From assembly GCA_003427395.1 (NCBI GenBank), contig BFEA01000517.1, positions 261,231-325,230 of the forward strand: a DNA stretch of 64,000 nucleotides. The letters are read 5' to 3'. Below the pieces are notes generated by a model. It was not told where the DNA came from. It saw only the letters and a program-made list of their open reading frames with translations, and made no database searches. The first letter of the stretch is position 1. The number at the start of each line of letters is the position of its first letter. Below are positions 11,011 through 22,239 of the stretch, piece by piece. The stretch comes from Chara braunii. Taxonomy: Eukaryota; Streptophyta; Charophyceae; Charales; Characeae. Position numbers and translations under genes: made by a program.

Positions 11011-13180
11011 AAACTTAGTTGATATCTCCTCTATGTGGATGTGCCTTTTTACTAGTTCAATCTTCTCATTGTCAAGTTCATATATGTTGTGATGTCCGGT
11101 TCATACTTAGTTGATTTTCCTCAATATGCATGTGTCATTCACTTAGTTGATTTTCCTCAATATGCATGTGTCATTCACTTAGTTGATTTTCCTCAATATG
11201 CATGTGTCATTCACTAATTCAAGCTTCTCATTGTCAAGTTCATGTACGTTATGATATTCCGATTCATACTTAGTTGATCTCTCCTCTATGTGCATGTGCC
11301 TTTTCACTAGTTCAAACTTTCCATTGTCAAGTTCACGTATGTTGTGATGTTCCGGGACGTACTTAGTTGATCTTTCCTCTATATGCATGTGTTCTTCACA
11401 AGTTCTAACCTCTCATTGTCAAGTTCGTGTATGTTGTGATGTTCCGGTCTATACTTAGTTGATCTCTCCTCTATGTGCATATGCCTTTTCACTAGTTCAA
11501 TCTTCTCATTGTCAAGTTCATGTATGTTGTGATGTTCCGGTTCATACTTAGTTGATTTTTTCTCCATGTGCAAAAGTCCTTCACTAGTTCAAGCTTCTCG
11601 TTATCAAGTTCACGTATGTTGTGATGTTCCGATTCATACTTAGTTGATCTCTTCTCTATGAGCATGTGCCTTTTCACTAGTTCAAACTTTTCACTGTCAA
11701 GTTCATGTATGTTGTGATGTTCCGGGTCATACTACGTTGATCTTTCCTCCATATGCATGTGTCCTTTACTAGTTGTAGCCTCTCATTGTCGAGTTCGTGT
11801 ATGTTGTGATGTTCTGGTCCATACTTAGTGGATCTCTCCTCTATGTGCATGCGCCTTTTCACTAGTTCAAACTTTTCATTGTAAAGTTCATGTATGTTGT
11901 GCTGTTCCACTTCATACTTAGTTGATCTCACCTCTATGTGCAAGTGTCTTTCACTTGTTCTAGCTTCTTATTGTCAAGTTCATGTATGTTGTGATGTTCC
12001 AGTTTATACTTAGTTGATCTTTCCTCCATGTGTATGTGTCCTTCACTAGTTCTAGCCTCTCATTGTCAAGTTCGTGTATGTTGTGATGTTCCAATCCATA
12101 CTTAGTTGATCTTTCCTCCATAGACATGTGTCCTTCACTAGTTCAAGTTTCTCATTGTCAAGATCATGTATAATGTGATGTTCCGGTTCATACTTAGTAG
12201 ATCTTTCCTCCATATGCATGTGTCCTTCACTAGTTCAAGCTTCTCATTGTCAAATTCATGTATGTTGTGATGTTTCGATTCATACTTAGTTGATCTCTTC
12301 TCTATGTGCATGTGCCTTTTCACTAGTTTAATCCTCGCATTGTCAAGTCCGTGTATGTTGTGATGTTTCAGTTCATACTTAGTTGATCTTTCCTCCATAT
12401 GCATGTGTCCTTCACTACTTCAAGTTTTTCATTGTCAAATTCATGTGTGTTGTGATGTTCCGGTTCATACTTAGTGCTCCTTCCTACATATGCATGTCCT
12501 TTTCACTAGTTCAGTCTTCTCATTGTCAAATTCATGTGTGCTATGATATTCTGATTCATACTTAGTTGCTCCTTCCGACATGTACACGTGTTTTTCACTA
12601 GTTCAATCTTCTCATTGTTAAATTCATGTGTGTTGTGATGCTCCGATTCATACTTAGTTGCTCCTTCCGACATGTGTATGTGCTTTTTACTAGTTCCACC
12701 TTCACATTGTCAAGTTCATGTGTGTTGTAGTGTTCCGGTTCATACTTGGTTCATCTTCCCTCTATGTGCTTGTGCCTTTCACTAGTTCAATCTTCTCATT
12801 GTGAAGTTCATGTGTGTTGTGATGTTCCGGTTCATACTTAGTTGATTTTTTCTCCATGTGCATGTACTCTTCGTTAGTTCATCGTCAAGTTCATGTGTGT
12901 TGATATTTCCTCCATGTGCATGTGTTCTTCATTAGTTCAATATTCTCATTGTTAAGTTCATGTGTGATTGTAAGGATTCCGGTTCGTGCTTGGTTAATCT
13001 TCCCTCTATGTGCATGTGCCTTTCACTAGTTCAATTTTCTCATTGTCAAGTTCATATATGTTGTGGTGTTCCGGTTCGTACTTAGTTGACCTTTCCTCTA
13101 TGTGCATGTGCTTTTCACTAGTTCAATCTTCTCATTGAAAAATTCATGTATGTTAAAGAGTTTCAATTCATACTTAGTTG
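11010..13180. repeat. 93-bp tandem array (array B, 5' LTR)
   Basis: About 23 units; CTTAGTTGATCT blocks recur at intervals of 92-93 bases. Units carry CTATGTGCATGTG, TTTTCACTAGTTCAA, CTCATTGTCAAGTTCATG and ATGTTGTGATGTTCCG. Ninety-three is 31 codons, so the minus strand stays open for up to three units and gives a repeated peptide (core RSTKYEPEHHNIHELDNE). Units of 92 bases break the frame and no long frame exists. The 3' LTR copy (38205-39610) has fewer units. Confidence 0.9.
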
Positions 13181-13305
13181 ATTTTTCACTATGGGATGGG
13201 TGACCGACATTTGGCTGCTATTACTACGGGATGGGTGAGCGACATTTGGCTGCTACTACGGGGAACTGATTTGATTAGGATTAGAAGTCTCTTCTCTTCG
13301 CTCTC

Positions 13306-13357
13306 TCTTTCTCCATCTCTCTCCCTCTCTCTCCCTCTCTCTCTCCCCTCTCTTTTC

Positions 13358-13395
<38 letters not shown>

Positions 13396-13433
13396 NNNNN
13401 NNNNNNNNNNNNNNNNNNNNNNNNNNNNNNNNN

Positions 13434-13528
<95 letters not shown>

Positions 13529-13560
13529 TTCTTTCTCTCTCTCTCCCACTCATTCCCTCT
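13306..13560. repeat. (CT)n microsatellite with assembly gap
   Basis: A long CT tract containing 38 Ns at 13396-13433. True length is unknown. The 3' LTR counterpart (39746-39845) is shorter. Confidence 0.9.
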
Positions 13561-13609
13561 TTCTCCCTCGTCGCCTTGCCCCCTCTCTCTCCCCTCCCCT
13601 CACTTGGCA

Positions 13610-14080
13610 CAAACGGTTATCGGGTAACTGAAAATTCATGAATAAAAATTTTAAAAAGAGAGTTTTTGGAAGTCTGAAAATCCTTAATGGTCCTGAAGTG
13701 GTGAAAGGTCCGAAGACCCTGAAAACCTTCTGTTTAGGCAGTCTGCATCCTGAAGTGGTGAACGGTGTCCTAAAGTGCTTAAGTGAGAGTTTTGGGCAGT
13801 CCGAAAATCCTGAATGGTCCTGAAGTGGTGAAAGGTCTGAAGACTATGAAAACCACCCTTCACCACTTGAGGATGCAACCTACCTAAACAGGTGCTTTTC
13901 AGGGTCTTCGGAGCTTTCACCACTTCAGGACCATTCAGGATTTATAGACCTGAATGGTCCTGAAGTGATGAAAGGTCTGAAGACCCTGAAAACCACCTGT
14001 TTAGGCAGGCTGCATCTTGAAGTGGTGAAGAATGTCCTGAAGTGGTGATGAAAAATACGACTGTTGTTAACCTTCTCTCT
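13610..14080. mobile_element. MULE-like MITE, about 470 bp (copy 1)
   Basis: Inserted in the 5' LTR; the 3' LTR keeps the empty site (CACTTGGCATATGACTAACC near 39900). Flanks are CACTTGGCA (13601-13609) and CATTTGGCA (14081-14089), a 9-base duplication with one mismatch, as made by Mutator-like elements. It begins with CGGTTATCGGGTA and ends TGTTGTTAACCTTCTCT. The interior is a patchwork of direct and inverted copies of CCTGAAGTGGTGAA(A/G)G and ACCTGTTTAGGCAGGCTGCAT. There is no transposase frame. A second copy is at 42957-43421. Confidence 0.75.
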
Positions 14081-15173
14081 CATTTGGCATATGACTAACC
14101 CCCCTCCCCTCACTTGTTACATTGCCAGGATGCGAACAGTAAAAAGAGATCAGACCTCACTTAGTGGAGAGAGTGGGTAAGGGAAGGGTAGATGGTCCAT
14201 TGTGCCACCAAGAAGGCAAAGGAAAAAGTCGTTTTGAAAAGTGGAAAAATGCGGAATCCGGAGAAAATATAAGTTGAAGCGAGGTCAGTTTGACGCAACC
14301 ATTCCCCGACTGCATGACTATGAGAAGTGGATGGGCTGATTGAGCAAAAGAAAGGGAACAAAGAGCAACTAAAGAACATGGAAAGATAGGCATGTGGGAA
14401 GGGCTATGTGTTGACCCTCAATGGGGGATTGTACGGATTTTTGGTTTATGTGGGACTGTGCAGGTAAGTGAAGGCTAGGGATGTCTTGAGCGGGATAAGG
14501 CCGGGAGGAACTGGGTGGGAAAGGAAAAAGGGAAGAGGGGCAAAGGGGCTACAGGGCCCTTAGCTTAAAGCCAATCTATGAAAATGACCTTCGTGTTTGA
14601 AACTTGGAGTGTGAATGAGAACATGAAGTGCGATCTTGGCAAAGGAAATGTGAAGTTGTGTGTGCATGCATGTGAAGGCCCCCAAAAGACTAAGGGGTAT
14701 GCATCACGGGATTGAATGAGATGTATGAGACCCGATGGGCGCGTAGAGGCGAGGGGGAGGACGGCATCGCCGCACCCTGATGACGTCGTAGGATCACAAT
14801 GCTTAGAGAAATGGTGCGCGGCCTAAGGATGACGCTTAGCCTACGCACAAGAGAAGAGAAACTCTAAAAAAACCCTTCGACTGACTGCGTATTGGAAAAA
14901 ACAATTGCCTGAAAACACAACCAAGAATCAAAAAGAAATCAGCGTTGCGGAATGACCAGCGAGACTACCACCCGGCGTGAGGGTTAAGCTACATCCCCAA
15001 TGTCAAAACTCTCTTGCGCGATGACCCACCCCCACCCATCTCAAAGCACTAGTTGGGGTTGACCCTGGGACGAATGGCCCGCGCCGTTAGCATGAGCGTG
15101 GGCGGGGCGAGCCAAATGGGACCTGGAGTGGGTTCGACTAAGGCTCGAAAGTCTACCGGGGTTTGGCCCTACA

Positions 15174-15710
15174 AAAATGGTGGAGATCCCGGATAGGGGG
15201 TCAAACTGACCCTTGCGATTCTGAAGGGGGAGCCCGACGCATTGACGTGTACACAACCTAAGATAAGAAAAATGAACTTGTGATTGCTCTCTCCCTTGTG
15301 ATAATCAGATTTGAGGGTGGCTGGGCGCATAGCATGGCCAGACCTGGAGGTATAATATGCATGATATGCACTTGATTAACCATCTCCTTGTGGGATGACT
15401 CTAGCCCTCCTTCGTTCGGTGTTGGTGTTCGCGAGTCCGGGGAAGCCTTGGACAAGTCGCAAGTCGACCCTTCCTCTTCGTATGAAAGAAGGGCTCCAGT
15501 TACCTGGCAGGCGGTTGGTGCTCCGGCTTCGGCCGGATTCCGATGAAAATCCCGAGGCGGAGTGATCCGACTGAATGAGTTCCCTTCTATCTTCTTCTTT
15601 GAGCCCAGCGGGCTCATGCACTTCGCACTTTGAAATGCTTGATGGAACCCACATGAACGCAACGGGTCATCAAGAAGGAACGATCCCGGACCCGATGAAA
15701 GGACAAAGAA
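15174..15710 (+). other. 5' leader of the giant element
   Basis: Sequence after the 5' LTR with no plus-strand frame of note. Minus-strand open frames here (15258-15752) have no recognisable motif and run against the element. It probably acts as an untranslated leader. Confidence 0.5.
15178..15195 (+). promoter_or_regulatory. Candidate tRNA primer binding site
   Basis: TGGTGGAGATCCCGGATA starts four bases after the CCCTACA end of the 5' LTR. It begins with TGG, the complement of a tRNA CCA tail, and the position is right for minus-strand primer binding. I could not match it to a specific tRNA from memory. Confidence 0.55.
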
Positions 15711-16233
15711 CAACAAAAAAATTCCCATGAGAAATAAAAGTTGAAAAAACATTTCATAAAAAAAAAATTCTTCATATTTATAAATTATTATTCCAATGTT
15801 TGTCCAATTATAAAATTTCCAATTTAATTTGATAAGTTCCCGTCTAAGTATGAGCTTTCCCTTCCAACTACATCTGTTTGTTCAAGATGCAATGAAAGTC
15901 TGGACGAGTTTATAAAATGTTTTAATTAGACTTTCATTCTACTACATCAAATATCGTCTAATTTAGATTGGATTAACCTATTTAAGACTGGAAATCCTTA
16001 CTTAGAATGGCAGTCCAATTAAAATATTTCATAAACTCATCCAGACTTTCATTCCATCTCTAGCATGCAGTTCAAATAAGAAGGGATACCCTATTCTTGG
16101 AAAGAAAGTTTATAAGTAAGACATAAAATTTTAAAATTGGAATAACGTTTTTCAACATGGAATGAAAATTTGAAATTTAGAATGTAATTTTACTTTAGAA
16201 TGATTATTCAAAACGTGGGAAATTTTTCTGTTG
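15711..16233 (+). mobile_element. 523-bp MITE family (copy 1)
   Basis: Starts CAACAAAAAAATTCCCA and ends in the reverse complement of CAACAGAAAAATTTCCCA. Two related copies lie at 54211-54732 (opposite orientation) and 58803-59324. AT-rich, non-coding, and inserted in the leader of the giant element. Flanking bases are AA on both sides, compatible with a 2-bp duplication. Confidence 0.8.
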
Positions 16234-17310
16234 AAATGAAGAAAAGGGGAATGAAAGGAGTTGTTAGACTCCAAGGAAAACTAGCTCACCTTTGAAAATT
16301 CTCACGATAAGGAACCAACCACTGTGTATGAAAGCAGGGGGAGTCACACTCATTGTCCTGAGAGAAAATTGTGAGTTATGGGTAGGAAGCGCTGGGTGCA
16401 CTAAGGGAAAGACACTTGTACTATATGTGTCCCACTTGAGACTTGTGTTTGCATGATGGGATTTGAACGTCCTGCGTTTCAAAAGGAAAGGATGGGTCTT
16501 CACCGGCCGGTGCGGGTTGCGAAACGTCGTTCTTTTTGAAGTTCGTCGGGTTTCATGTGCGGGGGTCGGACAACGTCTTCTCAGGCGGGGCGGCTGCTCG
16601 TCGGCAGACGACAGGGGGACCACTGCATGTGGGGCAAGGAGGGAGCGTAGGAGGCGATTAGTAGTTTCTCGTAGCATGACCTGGGAAAGGCTGATTCTTG
16701 TCGGACCGATGAAAGTGAATGCCCGGATGGCTGACTACTGCTCCTAACGGGGTGCGCAGGGGTAATTTCCGGTACCAACGAAGGTATGCAAGAGCGACAA
16801 AACGGGATGGGGTATTTTGGGCAAATGGAGAGGGGTAATACCCTGTGCCGGAGCCTGGGTACCTCACTTGCGACGGTTGAGCTGCGCTGAGGTATGAGAT
16901 AAAACTCTACCGATAGTACCAGCGGAGAGACCATATTGGGATAGGCCGGTGAGCAGATGACCTGCCCGCATGTGAGATTGCCTGATTTTTTAATGTGTTC
17001 CCCCTCTGTAAAGATTGATTGAGCTTGGATTGTTGGACGGGGCATAATTCTAAGTCTATTCTCTCCTCCCCATCTAAGTGTATACGAGTGAGAGATGGTT
17101 GGAAGAAAGAAGGATAGAGGTCAGCTGAAATGAAACCAAGAGAAAGAATGTGGCGAAATGGATGACCGACCGAGGATACTATGGGAAGGTGGTAATGCGG
17201 AGGTAAACTAGGGAGACCTTGATGAGGGGTCTGAAATAATTCTCATTTAGGACGAGGGTTGACCTAACCAGCAGGGACCGTTTGGTACTCTCTTATGAAA
17301 GCAAGGGTCG
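16234..17310 (+). other. Interior stretch of the giant element, no gene recognised
   Basis: Open frames at 16463-16747 (plus) and 16264-16677 and 16581-17045 (minus) overlap one another and carry no motif I know. It may be leader sequence or the eroded front of the first paralogous ORF that follows. Confidence 0.45.
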
Positions 17311-17457
17311 AGTGCTGGAAACAAGATGGCGCGGTGGTTGTCTTCCCCGATCTATACCAGCGGTCCGGAAATGTCAGTAGATGTAAGGGATGGAGTATCG
17401 GTCGTCCTCCCGAAAGATGTGACATGAACGGACCTTGAGCCAGCATATCAAACCGTA

Positions 17458-17895
17458 ATGCTGGAAGGGGAGGACGCGTTTCTTTGGATAAAGACAGTAT
17501 GGGCTAATGTCAACTTGACAGTGAGGCGACCTATCAGAACCATGCGATGTGTGTTGCCTCCATTTCTAGTGGATGCGGTCTTCGGAACCCGGAGCAGGCT
17601 AGTACGGATATGCCAGTCCATGACGAACCTCGGACTATATCAGTGCGCTAGGCAAGACTTCTTTCAGTTATCGGTAGAGATGGGGCCGTTTGAAGGGAAT
17701 TGGGCGGAGGAGCTGGCTGATATGCTAAACTACCTTAGCATAGACAATGTGTTTGTCGCTAACTCCGTGCATTGGGGGATAGTCTACAAAAATGTGGCAA
17801 TAGGGGAGATATTTTTGGAAGGGGTGAGGGAGTTGTTCTACAATGAAGAGGACGACTTCAGTGATGAGGATGAAGATGATGAGATAGAGGACTGA
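17458..17895 (+). CDS. Unknown retroelement ORF, paralog A (145 codons, 5' part broken)
   Basis: No known family recognised. It shares a pattern with the two following ORFs: a P-x-F-hydrophobic-V-D-x-hydrophobic-FG block (PPFLVDAVFG), a middle block ending GPFEGN, then EL, a hydrophobic helix, and an IGEIFLEGVRELF block. It ends in a very acidic tail (about residues 128-145, nearly all D and E). There is no transmembrane segment. The reading frame stays open upstream beyond the ATG apart from a TGA at 17425, and the peptide there resembles the front of paralog C, so the true gene is longer and this copy is damaged. It lies between the 5' leader and gag, where Ogre-type elements carry an extra ORF. 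The function is not known; a structural or regulatory role is a guess. Confidence 0.55.
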   Translation: MLEGEDAFLWIKTVWANVNLTVRRPIRTMRCVLPPFLVDAVFGTRSRLVRICQSMTNLGLYQCARQDFFQLSVEMGPFEGNWAEELADMLNYLSIDNVFVANSVHWGIVYKNVAIGEIFLEGVRELFYNEEDDFSDEDEDDEIED

Positions 17896-18059
17896 GACTT
17901 CTAAGGAGGAAAACTTACTTAGGAAGACTGAGTGGCCTGTCATTCTGCAGGAAGGGAAAAGATGACTGAAGATGAATTACTTATGGAATACACCTTCAAG
18001 GGATGGGAACCAAGGCGACTCACGGAGGGATAAAAATGCCTATACCAGCAGAAAACGAG

Positions 18060-18716
18060 TGAAGAGGAACCACATGCGACTGGGTCAGGTTTGAGGTTGT
18101 TCCGGTACTATCATATGTACCGATAGGGCGGATTTGGAACCCAATAAGGGAAGAGGAAGGTTGGGACGAGGTAGCGGAAGGCAAAGTGGAATCGACCGGA
18201 ACGGTCGTCCTTTCCAAAGATGGGTGACGCCTATTTTGCATTATGAAAGCAACGGGACAAGATCCGATGTGGCTTCTGAGGGACGCAGAGGCGCGAACCC
18301 AAAAAGAGGGCAAGAGGTTCGCCAACGAGGGATGAGACAAAGTTAGTACCAGAGTTGTGATGGGAGGATGGAAAAAACTCAAGCCTCCCAGCCTACGGAC
18401 AACGGCTTGGGTGCCTGAGTTCGTGGCCGAGTGGTTTGGGGGTTTTGAGCACATCATAAAAGTGGCTGACTCCATGAAGAAAGTGCACATAGAGTGTGCC
18501 TGGCTGACTGAGGAATTTTATAGGATCTCATTAACATATGGGTCGTTCTACGGAGATAAAGTTGTGGAGCTCATCACCATCCTGAGGATAGGTAAGTATG
18601 ACCGCCTAGAGGTAGACGAGGAGGTTTGGGACGCCATAGTTAGCCGAGAGGCGGCGACCGCTCCATCCTACGTAGATGATGTTTTTACGCTATTTAAAGT
18701 GTTGTGGTTCGATTAA
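18060..18716 (+). pseudogene. Unknown retroelement ORF, paralog B (broken by two TGA codons)
   Basis: The clean part is 18357-18716 (119 codons). It contains VPEFVAEWFG, matching PPFLVDAVFG of paralog A and PRFMVDLIFG of paralog C, then TYGSFYGDK where the others have MGPFEGN or HGPF-stop-GN, then a hydrophobic helix and a Trp-containing segment. The same frame continues upstream through TGA codons at 18225-18227 and 18333-18335, both explainable as CGA to TGA. This gives a gene of perhaps 220 codons. It lacks the acidic tail of A. It lies about 170 bases after A, and C follows after about 290 bases. The family is unknown to me. Confidence 0.5.
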
Positions 18717-19004
18717 AAAGGACCGAGAAGCGAAACGCCGCAGGAAGGTTGGAGTATGAAGGACGCATGTAAACTAGGGTGTGACATAAAAAAAGGGGGG
18801 CATGTACGTTAGCTTAGCAGGTCATGCAAGGGGATTGTAACAAGGGAAGTTGTCCGGCCATTGTGGGCACAAATGTGGGACGCATGACAGAAAAGAGGAA
18901 AGGGGGCATAAGCGGGAAAGGAAACGGTAGAAGGATGAACAGTTGCTGAAGGGCGGGTCGTAAATCTCTAAGTGTGGGCTATGTAGGAAATCATCGGGAC
19001 AACG

Positions 19005-19832
19005 ATGGCAACGACACGTGTTCGAACGGTATGCCAGCCCCGGTACCCCGGACCACCCTGGTACAACGGCAGAGGGTGGGAGGTGTCCCTACCGTCAGGT
19101 CCCGACTTTCCGGGGTTCAACGTGGAATGGCGGGCCGTGACTTTGGGGAGGGACTACACCTTTATGTTGGTAGAATGTCTGTGGACGGGGATAAGATTCA
19201 ACCGAGGACCTGGGGATGACTTGTTTTCCAATTTAGAAGTTACTGGGACCATGTATCTACCCGAGATCGACTCACACTCGTTGGGGGTGGGGATAGCACA
19301 AGGTCACGAGTTGGCGCCGGTCTTTCGAAGTGCTGCGAGGACGCTGAATCGGATATATCAATCGATCAGAAACAGAAGGAACGTGGAGTTACTTCTCAAG
19401 GTGGAAATGGGGGGCATGAGGGAGTTCAAGGCACCGACAACTCCGCTGAGGTGTCGGGTTCCCCGATTCATGGTAGACCTCATCTTCGGGAGCCTTGCGA
19501 GGGCGCAGGATCTGGTAGACTCGGCAATAGTCTGGGTAAACCACTTCCCCTATCCGACCATCGGTACGTTCTATGACGTTGTTGTAGAGCATGGGCCGTT
19601 CTAGGGAAATCGGGCCCATGAATTGCTAGAAGTTATTAATATTCTGGTATTTGGGTTGCCACGGCTAGCTTGGGCGGAATACGAACACATAATCCGGAGG
19701 GAAATCGAGATAGGGGAAAATTATCTAGCGAGGGTGGCTCAACTGTTCGAAGAGCCTACCGAACCGGAAGGCAACGAGAACGAGAGCGGGACTAGCACCC
19801 GAAGGCAGGCCAATAGGGCAAGTCAAGTATAG
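19005..19832 (+). pseudogene. Unknown retroelement ORF, paralog C (about 275 codons, one TAG)
   Basis: The most complete of the three paralogs. Codons 1-199 are followed by TAG at 19602-19604, and the same frame continues to 19832. The N-terminal half has a Gly/Pro-rich start (YPGPPWYNG), then a region with FMLVECLW and repeated hydrophobic/charged segments. The C-terminal half has PRFMVDLIFG, then FYDVVVEHGPF directly before the stop, GN directly after it, EL, and IGENYLARVAQLFEE. The tail is rich in E, N and T. Paralog A has E at the stop position. No membrane segment and no metal-binding cluster are seen. The three copies look like tandem gene duplication inside the element. Role unknown; the position before gag suggests an accessory protein. 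Confidence 0.55.
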
Positions 19833-20265
19833 TCCGCTACGTACGAGGGCGCGCCGATGGAAATAGGGAAGAGCTTCGGACCCGGACGGTCAAAAACCCG
19901 CTACGGGATAACGGGGGGGGAAGGTTAAACTCGTAATGGCTGACCGTGATCCTAGAGGTTGAAAGAGAATATTGCTCTGGAACTTTTTCTTACAGGGAGC
20001 CCAACCGGGACTCCTACGTAGAGGTACGGCAAACTGGGCACCCTAAACGAGTTTGTCGTAGGAGGGACTAAGTCACGTTCCTTGGCTCAATAGAGCGGCA
20101 GGGCCCGTCGCGGCTCCTTTTTAGGAAAGCAATTAGGAGAAGGGAATGGGGAAAAGGCTATTATCTGAATAAAGATAAACCAATGAAACCAGAACCTATG
20201 AAACCTGAATGCCTCGTGCTGCCGGTGTCCTGGGGAATCCTCTGGTTTATGCATAACTAGGCAAA

Positions 20266-22239
20266 ATGACGACAGAGGATGAGACAGATAATCGAAGGAG
20301 CGAGGGAGGACCAGGCTTAGGAGGCAGCGCCGTACAAAGTGAGGAGGGTCAAAAAGACAAAGAATCGATAAATCCGGATGGTACTAAAGGGAACAGGAAG
20401 GAAATCTCCTCAGGGGAAAGCTCGGGGAAAGTCGGGGGAAGCAAGCAAGGGACCCACAAGACCAGGGAGGGTAGAAATAAGGACAGGACGAACCCCCAAA
20501 ATTCAGACGGAGTTGTATCGAAGAAAGTGAGAGTCACGGATGCGAGGCGCAAACTAGCAGAAATAGAAAAGAGGACTGCAGAATATAAGGCAAGATTGAT
20601 CGAGGAGATAACGACTGGGGACGAGGAGGACCGCCCGTAGGAGGAACCGCGGGATGGGCGGAAAGTTGGCCAAGGCGGAAGTAGACTAGGGGGTAAGGAT
20701 AGTGATCGCGGAGGGACACCGAGCAAGAGAAGGAAGGAGGGAGAAAACTTCCGAGGGATGAAAGTGGAGAAGGCTACGTACCCACTAGCCATAGATAGCA
20801 GGGCTAGCTGTCTACCGACCACGCCAACAGTAACGCGAGGATGTGAAGGGTTGTGGAGCCTCAGGGAAAGGGTGTTGGGATGGTTCGACCTGGAAGGGAC
20901 TGCAAAGACTAGGGAAGGACAAAAGACCAGTAAGGAAGGGCAAGATACCAGTATGGCGGGCGAGGCCAGCAGCTTCGAAGACGACCTCAGGAAGATAGTA
21001 TCGTCCCTCGCGCGATCACTAAACAAGAACCAAGGCTACCTAGCATACGTTAAGAAAAAGTTGACATTTGATGAGGCAAACATCACGGAGTTCCTAATAG
21101 ATTATGAGAACCCAGCGGCACTGTTGAAGTGGACCGAAGAAGAAAAGATGGACTACCTGGGGCAGCACGTGTCATTGAGCCTGGACCAGGACATAATGGC
21201 CATCGTAGCCGCTAGTCGATCCTGGAAGGAAACCCGAGACGTAATGATGAGGAAGTATTTGGCAGCAGAGAAAATGGCAACGGAGGGCAACCTAGTAGCG
21301 GTTCAGAGGAAAAACTTCGCAACGTACAACGACTTCCTACAGGAGTTTACCCTGGTAGCGCTAAGGATCCCCGGGATTACAGACCGGATAATGAGCAAGT
21401 ACTTCCTCAAGCAGTTCTCCGAGTTCGACAAGGAGACGATCCTGTAGGCTTATCAACAGACGAGCAAATTTGTGAACACCAGGGATGTCGATTTGAGTAC
21501 GGTGACGGATCTGGCCGAGAAGACAGTAGTGACCGGGACATTGACCTTGCTCAAGGAGGGGGAAGTCATAGATCTGACTGGTAGGACAGGCGACAAGGTA
21601 AAGAAGGGGATTGAAAGTCTACATGAACAGGTGCACGGAATCGACAACAAGATTGAAAGGGTGGAGAACGCGCTGCTGGTTATGCAGGCGCAAGTATCCC
21701 GACCCGCCCTCCCTCCCCAGGATCCGCCAGGAGTAACCAGCCGAGGGCTCGGTCGGAGAGATCCCGCTAATGAGCAATGCAAGTACTGCACCGCGGTGGG
21801 ACATTTTGTGCGCGCATGTCCTAGGCTCAACCACGATATACTGAAAAGGAGATGTACCAGATCATTAAAGGGAGAGATCCTCAGACCGCAGGGAGAACGA
21901 GTGAATTGGAACTCGCCAGGGCGGATGCGGCGAGCCATTATCATGCTCAATGGGTTGGAGATAGCGGCAGTAGAAGTTGAGCCAGTGGTCGATATCATCT
22001 GGGACCAACTCCGGGGCCGTGGGCCGCAGGTCAACTTCATTTTGGAAAGTGACGGACGTGATAGGGTGAGCGTGACTACTCGCTCCGGAACGGCAAGGAG
22101 GAGGATTATCCGGAACATAGTGATGGAGGAAGTCCCCGGAGGCTCCGCGCCCAGGCAGAGTCCCAGGCTGGGGAACCCGAGAAAGTTTTTGGGAAACCTA
22201 GGGAAGACGAGCCCACAGACAAGGTCACCGCTGGTATGA
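20266..22239 (+). pseudogene. gag: gag polyprotein of the giant element (two in-frame TAG codons)
   Basis: One reading frame runs from ATG 20266 to TGA 22237-22239, interrupted only by TAG at 20638-20640 and 21445-21447. The N-terminal part (to about residue 160) is hydrophilic and low in complexity, rich in G, S, E, K and R. The middle part is capsid-like, with the FDEANITEFLIDYE signature seen in Ty3-type gag, followed by helices (SLDQDIMAIV, TYNDFLQEFT). The C-terminal part holds a CCHC zinc knuckle, CKYCTAVGHFVRAC, with C-x2-C-x4-H-x4-C spacing, which in this family binds the RNA genome. The last codons overlap the start of the next frame in the arrangement ATGA (22236-22239). Both TAGs could come from CAG by one C-to-T change. 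Identification as gag is firm; the N-terminal start is less certain. Confidence 0.8.

Larger units (their letters stand above)
6069..15173 (+). repeat. 5' long terminal repeat of the giant element (about 9.1 kb)
   Basis: It starts TGTTGGAAGTCGAGAG and ends CCCTACA. Modules in order: 6.1-7.9 kb unique and hairpin modules; 8.1 kb CTT microsatellite; about 8213-9100, a segment absent from the 3' LTR; a 91-bp array; a short module with TGAGCCATGA; a 93-bp array; a CT microsatellite; a 470-bp MULE-like insertion absent from the 3' LTR; then 14.1-15.17 kb. A sample near the left end (about 120 bases) differs from the 3' LTR at about nine positions plus one gap, mostly transitions. No convincing protein frame lies inside it. 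It should contain the promoter and polyadenylation signal, but I cannot locate them. Confidence 0.85.

Noticed and set aside
9120-13180. CRISPR-like array
   Set aside because: Units are contiguous 91- and 93-bp tandem repeats without spacers, and the context is eukaryotic.
20349-21026. 225-codon minus-strand frame over gag
   Set aside because: Antisense shadow of the gag frame; no motif.
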